NCBI GenBank assembly: GCA_047620505.1
Contig: JBLHKS010000227.1
Coordinates: 1 to 11,046, forward strand
Reading direction: 5' to 3'
Origin: JBLHKS01 sp047620505
GTDB lineage: Bacteria > Verrucomicrobiota > Verrucomicrobiia > Verrucomicrobiales > DEV007
DNA: 11,046 nucleotides
Of this stretch, positions 4,911-11,046 are shown one piece after another. A program made the position numbers and the translations under genes. Under the pieces are notes generated by a model. The model searched no databases, was not told the DNA's origin, and was given only the letters and a program-made list of their open reading frames with translations. How positions within the stretch are numbered: the first letter of the stretch is position 1; each line of letters starts with the position of its first letter.

Positions 4911-7900
4911 CTGACGCTCCAACAATTTCTGCACTTCGGGATCGCCATCGGTCAGCTTTTCGAACGTCTCGGCCTCGTCGTAAAGATCCGGAGGGCCGGC
5001 GACGAAAAGGTTTTTCCCAGTCAGAACCATCGCACGTGCGAAAAGCGGCGCGTCAGCCGTCCAGTGGTGTTGGACGAGTGATCCGGCGCCGCGATTTGCG
5101 CCGCCAGCAGCTTTGCCCGCGAACTGCATCGCGCCGCCGAATTTGCCTTCGGCGATCGCTTTTCCAGCCCCGGCGTTCGCTCCGTGGTTGCCCATTCCGG
5201 AGGAATCTTCCGCGCCGCCTTTGTCGAAACTGCACGCGACGACGAATTTCGCTTCAGCGAGGTTGCCAGCAGCTGCTGGGCCTTTTTCGAACCGCGCTGT
5301 GATTTCCTCGGCCGTCATCGCGCCGTGGAACACACCGACTTCGTCGAGAGCGCCCTTGAACGGAAACGGAGATTGGTATTCGCCGACCGCCGATCCGTCG
5401 TCGCCGCCGATTTGCAGCGACTGCGCCGGCACACTCGGGATCAGCGCCTCGGCTTCAGCTTCGACTGCCAATTTGCCATTCACGAAGAGCTGAAGCTTCC
5501 GATCTTCGGTGATCTGACCAACAAGATGAGTCCAATCATCGGCCAGCCCCTTCTTCGCTGCTGCAGTGAAAAGATTGTCGGTGCTGCGATAGAGAAATGC
5601 CGGTCGGCTGCCCTGAACCACGAGCGCGTAGCCTTGCGCGGGACCGCCGTGAGCTGCGATCACGCCGCCTTTGCCGCTGATTTTCACCCACGCTTCGACG
5701 CCGAGCGCCGTTTTCACGGGGCTGATCGCCTTGGTCGGCTGGAACATGATCATGCCGCCCGCAGGCTTGTTCCCGCCACCGGCACCGCGACGAGCGCCCT
5801 TGTCATCGACCGCGCTCAGCGCGCCTTCCGGGGCTTCCCTCGGTGCTGAGAACAGCTGATGCTCGAGAACCGTCGTCCAACGCAGATATTCCGGCTTCCT
5901 GCCAAAGCCATAAACGTTCTCCGCATCGGCGACGAGGAGACGACCGGACGCCGCGTTTTTCCCAGCCTGATAGTAACCGTTGTGGCCGCCAGCGAAGCTC
6001 TTGCCGAACACCCAATACGCGCGGTGAAAATACGTGTCGTCGAGATACGACATCGGCGCGAAAAGGTGCTCGCCGCCTTTCTGAACGGCACCCTGCGTCG
6101 CCGCGTCCGCGCTGTGCGGGCCGATTTCAAGCCGCTCGCCGTTCAAGTCGAACTGCTGCGAACGCATATAAATGTAGCCGCCCTGATAGGCGAGGATGTC
6201 GGGCAGACCAGCGGGCATCTGAAGTGTCGCGACCTTTTCCTGGAGGTTTTTCCCAGTCTCTGGATTGAACTCGTTGATCACCGTTTCATTCACAACTTCG
6301 CCGGTAGTCGCGTTGACTTTGAAGAAGCGCAGCCCGCCGTCGAGGAAGTTCGAGCGTCCCGCGATGAAGTAAGCCTCGTCGCCTTCGACAAGGATCGAGC
6401 CGTGCACCGGCCAGACGCTTTCGAGCTGCTCAAACGCCATGTGGCGCTCGATGCTGGGGGAGGCGCGGAGTTTCCAGGCCAACTCGCCGTCGCTCGCGCA
6501 CACGCAGTAAACGAATCCGTCGGCCGAGCCGAAAATCACCGAGTCGTTGTGAATCGTCGGCGGTGAATCGACTCGTCCGCCCGTCGTGAACGTCCACTCA
6601 GTCTCGCCGCTGCTCGCGTTGAGCGCGTGAACGCGGTGTTGATCGATCTGGGCCACGTAGATCCGGTCGCCAGCGGAAACCAACGAACTCAGCCGCCCTC
6701 CGAGATCGATTTCCCAGGCTTGCTCCAATTCGCTGTCGAGTTCTTCGGCTGTGGATCCAGACCGAGCGGAGTTCTGGCGGAAAGTCGGCCAGTCAGCAGC
6801 TGCTGGTTTCCGCTCCGTGATTTTGCCGAACGCAGGACCTGTGAAAAGCCGATCGCCCGGCGTCTCATCGAGATCAATGTAAGGCCCGGTCGATGACAAC
6901 GCGTTGAATCCATAAAGTTTGGCTTCTGGGTAACAAGCGCAGTTGTGCGGAGGCGCGTAAGTCAGGCCATTCGCCGGCATCACGCCGTAAAGACAGCCGC
7001 CGCGCACCCAGTGATTGATGTCCCAGCTTTCCGTGTCCGGATCGACAAACTCGATCCCCGTCCGCGATGGCATCAGATAATTCGACGTCGCTTTCGCGAT
7101 GTAGCAGCGGTGATGAAACCAATAAGTCTCGACGTTCGGCGCGAATTCCTTGACCACCTCGCCGTTGTCGAGCCGGCGGCCTGTGAACACGCCCGAATCC
7201 TTCCCGCTCGTTAGCGGAGCCGACCAGACGAGGTCTTTCATGATCAGCAAATCCTCTGGCGACTGATATCCGCCTCGAGCGTGCGGCGCGTTCCACTTTT
7301 CCTCGCCAGTTTTCGCATCGTAAACGTGCATCAGCCGGTCGCCGCCTGCGAAATAAACCTGGCCGCCTTCAACGACGAGCTTCGGCCCGAAATTTGTCGT
7401 CATTTTGTCGCGCCGCCCGAGTTCCTTGCCTGTCCAAATTTCCTCACCGCTGCGCCCGTCGATTGCGACCACTTTCGAGCCATCGTGATAATAAAATCGC
7501 TCGCCGTCCGACGAGATTGTCAGCGGCGAAACCTGGCCAACGCGTACCCAGAGCTGCTCGCCAGTTTTCGTGTCGAACGCCATGATCGCTCGAGGCAGCT
7601 CGTCCCATTTGTAGCGCGCAGCGACTTTTCCCTGGTCGCCAACGCCGCCTTCTTCCGGCAGATATTTGTCCAGCTCGGTCGAATCCTTGATCGCCATCAA
7701 ATAACAAACGCCATCAGCCACGACCAGCTCTTCCGTCCCGTCGCTGTCTTCAAAAACCCGGATCGTCTCGCCGTTGCGCGCATCGAGCATCGTCACCGGT
7801 GCCTTGATCCCGAGCGTCGTGAAAACCGCGTCGTCCGCCGCCACCAACCGCCGCGCCAGCTGCGTTGGACCGGATTTGAGCGGATAAAGATGCGAGTGCC

Positions 7901-8627
7901 AATCAACGATATCGCGCTTCCAGAGAATCACCCCGTTGAACGCGTCCCGCGCCACGACTTTCCACTTCGGCGGCATCTGAATCGAGATCCGCGACCCCTC
8001 ATCCATAATGTAAAAAAGTTTGCCCGCATCGCTAACCAAAGCACTCATGCTCGCCATCCGATCGTGGTGCCGCGACCAGCGTGGGCTGCCTACCCATTTC
8101 ATGTGCCGCGGTGGACCGACGACCGTGTCCTGCGCAACCGCGTTTCCACCCGGACCGTGAAGATAGTGACTCCAGTCGTCGATTTCATCCGGCCAAGGCT
8201 TTTGATCGACAATCCAAGCATCGCCTGATTTCAGCAGCGCGATCCCACCAGGGCAAAGCACTCGCTTTATCTCCTTGGGCTCGATCCCAAGGCTTGGCTC
8301 GACGACGATGAGATTAACGATTCCATCCAGATACGGCAGCCGGTCACCCAGCAGCTGCTCAACCGAGACCGTGCCATAATTTTCGATGTTCTTTCGCGCC
8401 TCGGCGATATTTTCAGCTCTGCGATCGAGGCCGTGAACCACGAATCCTTCGCGTCCCAGTGCGTTGGTCAATTTCCCATCGCCGGAGCCGAGATGAACCA
8501 CGAATCCGCCGGACGCCTTGATGGAGCGAAGGATTTTTTCGGCCTCTTCATCTTCAGGCGCGGCGGAGCAGGGTTGGATCAAAATACAAGCGGCGACTAT
8601 CGCTGCAAAGAGGCTTTTCTTGGTCAT
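4737..8627 (-). CDS. Exported PQQ-like beta-propeller protein with methyltransferase-like and LamG modules
   Basis: About 1296 residues from ATG 8627. A GTG at 8648 also opens the frame, but the ATG places a Sec signal peptide exactly at the N-terminus (MTKKSLFAAIVAACILIQPC, cleavage after SA at residue 22). Residues about 35-145 form a class I SAM-methyltransferase-like domain (VVHLGSGDG at 43, VHGLD at 64, a ProGlyGly segment near 126). A signature block (WPDEIDDWSHYLHGPGGNAV ... GSPRWSRHHD, 145-189) leads into PQQ/BamB-type blades (LDARNGETI, FDTKTGEQLW, IDGRSGEEIW, YDAKTGEEKW). A second propeller starts at DWPTFRQNSARSG (about 612). A LamG-like jellyroll module (about 968-1173) is inserted before the final blades (FARAMVLTGKNLFVAGPPD; TTDGRVIAFK). 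It is probably periplasmic. The ligand is unknown, and typical quinoprotein dehydrogenase residues are not evident. No ribosome binding site is seen. Confidence 0.9.
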   Translation of the reverse strand: MTKKSLFAAIVAACILIQPCSAAPEDEEAEKILRSIKASGGFVVHLGSGDGKLTNALGREGFVVHGLDRRAENIAEARKNIENYGTVSVEQLLGDRLPYLDGIVNLIVVEPSLGIEPKEIKRVLCPGGIALLKSGDAWIVDQKPWPDEIDDWSHYLHGPGGNAVAQDTVVGPPRHMKWVGSPRWSRHHDRMASMSALVSDAGKLFYIMDEGSRISIQMPPKWKVVARDAFNGVILWKRDIVDWHSHLYPLKSGPTQLARRLVAADDAVFTTLGIKAPVTMLDARNGETIRVFEDSDGTEELVVADGVCYLMAIKDSTELDKYLPEEGGVGDQGKVAARYKWDELPRAIMAFDTKTGEQLWVRVGQVSPLTISSDGERFYYHDGSKVVAIDGRSGEEIWTGKELGRRDKMTTNFGPKLVVEGGQVYFAGGDRLMHVYDAKTGEEKWNAPHARGGYQSPEDLLIMKDLVWSAPLTSGKDSGVFTGRRLDNGEVVKEFAPNVETYWFHHRCYIAKATSNYLMPSRTGIEFVDPDTESWDINHWVRGGCLYGVMPANGLTYAPPHNCACYPEAKLYGFNALSSTGPYIDLDETPGDRLFTGPAFGKITERKPAAADWPTFRQNSARSGSTAEELDSELEQAWEIDLGGRLSSLVSAGDRIYVAQIDQHRVHALNASSGETEWTFTTGGRVDSPPTIHNDSVIFGSADGFVYCVCASDGELAWKLRASPSIERHMAFEQLESVWPVHGSILVEGDEAYFIAGRSNFLDGGLRFFKVNATTGEVVNETVINEFNPETGKNLQEKVATLQMPAGLPDILAYQGGYIYMRSQQFDLNGERLEIGPHSADAATQGAVQKGGEHLFAPMSYLDDTYFHRAYWVFGKSFAGGHNGYYQAGKNAASGRLLVADAENVYGFGRKPEYLRWTTVLEHQLFSAPREAPEGALSAVDDKGARRGAGGGNKPAGGMIMFQPTKAISPVKTALGVEAWVKISGKGGVIAAHGGPAQGYALVVQGSRPAFLYRSTDNLFTAAAKKGLADDWTHLVGQITEDRKLQLFVNGKLAVEAEAEALIPSVPAQSLQIGGDDGSAVGEYQSPFPFKGALDEVGVFHGAMTAEEITARFEKGPAAAGNLAEAKFVVACSFDKGGAEDSSGMGNHGANAGAGKAIAEGKFGGAMQFAGKAAGGANRGAGSLVQHHWTADAPLFARAMVLTGKNLFVAGPPDLYDEAETFEKLTDGDPEVQKLLERQDAALNGSEGGVIWITNVEDGSKIGEIKIDALPSWDGMIAAGGQLLLSTTDGRVIAFK
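5267..5278. repeat. 12-bp palindrome CAGCAGCTGCTG between LamG halves
   Basis: An exact copy that encodes the PAAAG of EKGPAAAGNLAEAKF on the - strand. It lies at the joint between the C-terminal-type and N-terminal-type halves of the LamG-like module in the propeller protein. Confidence 0.6.
6794..6805. repeat. 12-bp palindrome CAGCAGCTGCTG between the two propellers
   Basis: An exact copy that encodes the AAA of ERKPAAADWPTF, immediately before the DWPTFRQNSARSG start of the second propeller. A near match (11 of 12) lies at 8349-8360, inside the methyltransferase-like domain. Confidence 0.6.
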
Positions 8628-8693
8628 GATAGAGCCGACGATAGGCACGATTCAGCGTTTGAAAACGCCAATTTCCGGCCTTCAACAGCACCT

Positions 8694-9983
8694 TCATTCA
8701 GCATTGAGGGCGATCCGATAAAAGCCAACCGCATCGGCCCCTGACAAGCTCACCTGGTGGTTAGCGGAGGCTCCGGAAGCCGGGATTTCGTTGCCCACGT
8801 TGATCCAGCTGAACAGATCCGAGCTTCGCTGAATCCGGCAGGCTAGGAAGATGGTCTCGGGTCCGTCAGGGACGCCTTCAATCCGCCAGCTGACCTCAAC
8901 TTGGCTACTGCTATCGATTCGGACGCTGAGGTCCTGAACCGCTGCTGAGTAGTCCGGTAAGGGAATCTCAGGGATCGGCGCGTTGGCGGCTGCGGGCCCC
9001 GAAACCTGCCAGCAGAGGCAACGAGCGGCTCCACCCATGATGGCAATGTCAGGACTAACAGGAACGCCAATCACGGGGCGGTCGGCGTGATCGCGAAAAG
9101 CAGCCAGGGCTGCGGCATCGGTGTTTAAGCCATACTGCGGAACGTAAATTGCGTTAGGCGTGTTCATCGCATTGACGTAAACGCCGGTCGAATCAGCGAA
9201 ATCGCGCCAGACCCGATTGGTCGGATTCCAAGGAACTTCGACGAGCGTGACGCCCGGCAGCTGCTGGGTCAGCGAGTTGCGAACCTGAGTTCGAAAACCG
9301 CCAAAATATCGATTAACAGCGAGAATGTCCGTCGCGAGCCAATGGACCATTCCATCGGCATGGCCTGTGGTGTCGGCTGCTTCCGGAGGGATGATTGCGA
9401 GCTCGGTTACGCCGAGTTGATCCCGGAAAATCGTCCGAATTTGTGCTTCGGTCAGGCTCGGATTGTCTTCGAGAACCCGAGAAGTGATCACCGCTTTGCT
9501 TCCGCCATTTCCGACGAAGTTTCCGCCATCGATGATGAGATTTAACTTCTGAACCGGAATTTTTAGAGCCGGAAAGAAGCGGTTGAAACCCTCTTCGATC
9601 CAAGCGGCGTCCTCCGCTGGGAGGTAGTTCGGTCGGTAGCGAGCTTTGAAAACACCGCGGGTCGTGCTGATCGGCCCAAAGTCGCGCACCCAGATGTCGC
9701 GAGCCGATCCAGTGATCAGGTTTTCCGAATCAATGAGAGCTTCGAGACTCGGTCGCGTTGCAGCGTCGGTGACGATCAGCGGAAAATCGCGGCGATGCGC
9801 GACGTTTACAAAATCCCGATAAAACTGCAGGAGCTCGTCGAATTTTGGCGCGTAGTAATTTTCGTTAATCGAAGGCGCATGAAAAACAATAAGGGAGTTT
9901 CCCGGGGCGACAGCGGATTCAGCGGCGAACGACTGTCCGCCGCTGATGAGGAGCGATAGGCTGGAAATGACGAAACGATTCAT
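8694..9983 (-). CDS. Secreted agmatine/peptidylarginine deiminase family protein
   Basis: A 429-residue protein of the PAD_porph (agmatine deiminase/bacterial peptidylarginine deiminase) family, which hydrolyses a guanidino group to a ureido group plus ammonia through a cysteine nucleophile. Catalytic landmarks are complete: WVRDFGP (98-104, Asp101), IDGGNFVG (151-158), GHADGMVHW (207-215, His208 and Asp210), and GGAARC (317-322, nucleophile Cys322). A Sec signal peptide covers residues 1-21 (SLSLLISGGQSFA, then AES), unlike the cytoplasmic agmatine deiminases of polyamine synthesis. After about residue 345 there is an added beta-rich domain (VEVSWRIEG, CRIQRSSDLFSWINVG, VGFYRIAL) typical of verrucomicrobial exported proteins. 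Free agmatine or arginine residues in proteins are both possible substrates. The ATG is fixed by the signal peptide, and no ribosome binding site is seen. The stop lies 66 bp before the propeller start. Confidence 0.88.
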   Translation of the reverse strand: MNRFVISSLSLLISGGQSFAAESAVAPGNSLIVFHAPSINENYYAPKFDELLQFYRDFVNVAHRRDFPLIVTDAATRPSLEALIDSENLITGSARDIWVRDFGPISTTRGVFKARYRPNYLPAEDAAWIEEGFNRFFPALKIPVQKLNLIIDGGNFVGNGGSKAVITSRVLEDNPSLTEAQIRTIFRDQLGVTELAIIPPEAADTTGHADGMVHWLATDILAVNRYFGGFRTQVRNSLTQQLPGVTLVEVPWNPTNRVWRDFADSTGVYVNAMNTPNAIYVPQYGLNTDAAALAAFRDHADRPVIGVPVSPDIAIMGGAARCLCWQVSGPAAANAPIPEIPLPDYSAAVQDLSVRIDSSSQVEVSWRIEGVPDGPETIFLACRIQRSSDLFSWINVGNEIPASGASANHQVSLSGADAVGFYRIALNAE

Positions 9984-10089
9984 ATTGATAAAGCTGGGAT
10001 GGCTCTGGAAACCCGCGCTTCATCAATATTATTGTCGTGATCGTAAAAAATCTCCGGTCACGTCTCGCCGTCAAACATGGTTAGGCCAC
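9984..10089. other. Intergenic spacer, oxidoreductase to deiminase
   Basis: This 106-bp spacer between two co-directional - strand genes is more AT-rich than its surroundings in its middle (AATATTATT at 10025-10033 and a run of six A at 10045-10050). A - strand TTGACG (10069-10074) lies 19 bp from TTTTTA (10044-10049), a weak promoter-like pair. No clear terminator hairpin is found. It could hold the promoter of the deiminase gene. Confidence 0.3.
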
Positions 10090-11046
10090 TCAGACGCTTG
10101 GCGGCGCGAATCCATCCCGATACGTCCGCGAGAGAATTTCCTTGTTGGCCTGTTCGTGATTGGTGAAGCGATAATTCGCGCCGTCCCAGAGCAATTCCTG
10201 GCCGGGGAATCGAGTTGCCTTCGTGGCCAGCAACGCTGGCTCGGTGATGCGAGATCCGATGTCGAACGGAGTCCAGAGCGGCTTCTCTTCGCCGAGACAG
10301 CAGTCCGCCCAATCCTTCCAGTGATTTCGGGGACCGACCTCGGCCCGCGGCTCGTTTTCGACGAGCTTGCCTTTGCGGTAAATCTCAAAATTCCCGCCTG
10401 GCTCAAGCAGCATCGTTCCTTCCTCACAAACCACCATCGTGCAGGTGCCTTTGATCTTGGATTCCGGCAAACCGAGCGAAGCGAACGACGGACGGATGTT
10501 GCTGTCGTTGTAGGAGAGAATGAATTTGTCGCGCGCGAAATTTTCGCCGCCAGGATAGGTGATTGTCGACTGGTTGTAGCCGGAATGGCACTCGCCGGCC
10601 GGTTTGATCGTGTTGGTCTGCACGGCCTCCGGATGCGGAAGATCGTAAGCGAAATAGAGCACGTCGATCACGTGGCAACCCCAGTCGGCCAGCATGCCTC
10701 CGCCCGTTTTCCAATACGAACGCCAGCGCCGCGGATGAATCTCCTCGCTGTAGGGCATGGCTTCGGTTAGCGGACCCTGCCAAAGCCCCCAATCCATCGT
10801 CTCAGGAACTTCTTGCGGCTTAGGAAGCGGACTCCACGGGTCGACGAAATACATGCCGTGGCTCATCCCGCCGGTCCAGATGTGGGACTCGACCGGGCGG
10901 CCTAACTGATTCGATTTCAGGATTTCGACCGCCTGCATCCGGCCCGTGGTACAGGCCCGCTGATTTCCCATCTGGGTATAAAGCTCGGGGCGTGCGGCGA
11001 GGGCTTCGCGGATGATCCGCAATTCATCGAGCTGATGAACCAGCGG
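10090..11046 (-). CDS. Gfo/Idh/MocA family oxidoreductase (5' partial)
   Basis: The gene runs off the right edge. The frame is open through base 11046 (PLVHQLDELRIIREAL), so a TTG at 11020-11022 is internal and not a start. The visible 318 residues lack roughly the first 100, including the NAD(P)-binding GxGxxG motif and most of the EKP motif, of which only the trailing Pro-Leu is seen. Visible landmarks are TQMGNQ, the LWQGP block, GGGMLADWGCHVIDV (the substrate-site GxCHxxD region), and a bacterial-type C-terminal domain with HWKDWADCCLGEEKP, LLATKATRFPGQELLWD and TNHEQANKEILSRTYRDGF. Members are NAD(P)-dependent dehydrogenases of sugars, inositols or related polyols; this one's substrate cannot be told from sequence. 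PVC-group homologues of this C-terminal type often carry a Tat signal, which would be outside the window. The gene lies upstream of the deiminase on the same strand with a 106-bp gap. Confidence 0.92.
   Translation of the reverse strand, partial: PLVHQLDELRIIREALAARPELYTQMGNQRACTTGRMQAVEILKSNQLGRPVESHIWTGGMSHGMYFVDPWSPLPKPQEVPETMDWGLWQGPLTEAMPYSEEIHPRRWRSYWKTGGGMLADWGCHVIDVLYFAYDLPHPEAVQTNTIKPAGECHSGYNQSTITYPGGENFARDKFILSYNDSNIRPSFASLGLPESKIKGTCTMVVCEEGTMLLEPGGNFEIYRKGKLVENEPRAEVGPRNHWKDWADCCLGEEKPLWTPFDIGSRITEPALLATKATRFPGQELLWDGANYRFTNHEQANKEILSRTYRDGFAPPSV

Noticed and set aside
5859..8228. Long + strand open frames at 5859-6566 and 7281-8228 opposite the propeller gene
   Set aside because: They lie entirely antisense to a well-supported gene, are rich in His/Arg as expected for antisense frames, and have no family motifs.
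8646..8648. GTG as start of the propeller gene
   Set aside because: It adds seven residues ahead of a canonical signal peptide; the ATG at 8627 places the positively charged MTKK directly before the hydrophobic core.
8655..8668. Small hairpin GCGTT-TGAA-AACGC between deiminase and propeller genes as a terminator
   Set aside because: The stem is only 5-6 bp and no T run follows on the - strand, so termination there is not supported.
9946..10770. 274-codon + strand frame opposite the oxidoreductase
   Set aside because: It overlaps the conserved C-terminal domain of the Gfo/Idh/MocA protein on the other strand and shows no domain of its own.
11020..11022. TTG as start of the oxidoreductase
   Set aside because: The frame continues to the window edge with family-like sequence, and the Rossmann domain must lie further upstream.
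1..11046. CRISPR arrays, tRNA or rRNA genes, transposases or integrases
   Set aside because: No regularly spaced repeats, cloverleaf-like segments or recombinase motifs were seen on either strand; the repeats present are only paired copies or short palindromes.

Overview
The window most likely comes from a Verrucomicrobiota genome, with another PVC-group phylum such as Planctomycetota as the alternative. The reasons are an adjacent DUF1549/DUF1553 and DUF1501 gene pair, a giant exported PQQ-type propeller protein with a methyltransferase-like head, a Gfo/Idh/MocA oxidoreductase with the long bacterial C-terminal domain, a solitary Uma2-family gene, and an exported deiminase ending in a small beta-rich domain of the kind seen on many verrucomicrobial secreted proteins. 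None of the five visible start codons has a Shine-Dalgarno sequence. The DNA is GC-rich, so many long antisense frames stay open by chance.

Layout. Positions 1-3483 (+ strand) hold a two-gene unit: a DUF1549/DUF1553 protein cut by the left window edge and a Tat-exported DUF1501 protein. It ends in a strong hairpin terminator at 3528-3562 that can work in both directions. Converging on it from the right is a small secreted protein of unknown function (3586-3987, - strand). Positions 3988-4162 form a scar zone. It holds a 24-codon fragment copied from the 3' end of the large propeller gene, with a 96-bp in-frame deletion, fused to a second, decayed copy of the 3528-3562 terminator. A Uma2-family (DUF820) gene follows at 4163-4735 (+). 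Its stop codon lies one base from the stop of the convergent propeller gene (4737-8627, - strand), so the Uma2 gene is bracketed by direct repeats. Further right on the - strand are a secreted agmatine/peptidylarginine-deiminase-family protein (8694-9983) and a Gfo/Idh/MocA oxidoreductase cut by the right edge (10090-11046).

Working together. Four proteins carry a visible export signal (DUF1501, small protein, propeller, deiminase). The DUF1549 protein is probably exported too, but its N-terminus is outside the window. The theme is therefore envelope or periplasmic chemistry. No complete pathway or defence system can be read here. The - strand block (oxidoreductase, deiminase, propeller) is co-directional but loosely spaced, and co-transcription is not demonstrated.

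The most interesting signals are the nested direct repeats around the small secreted gene and the Uma2 gene, a 12-bp palindrome (CAGCAGCTGCTG) found four times, three of them at protein linkers or domain junctions, and a LamG-like module inside the propeller protein whose halves appear in swapped order.
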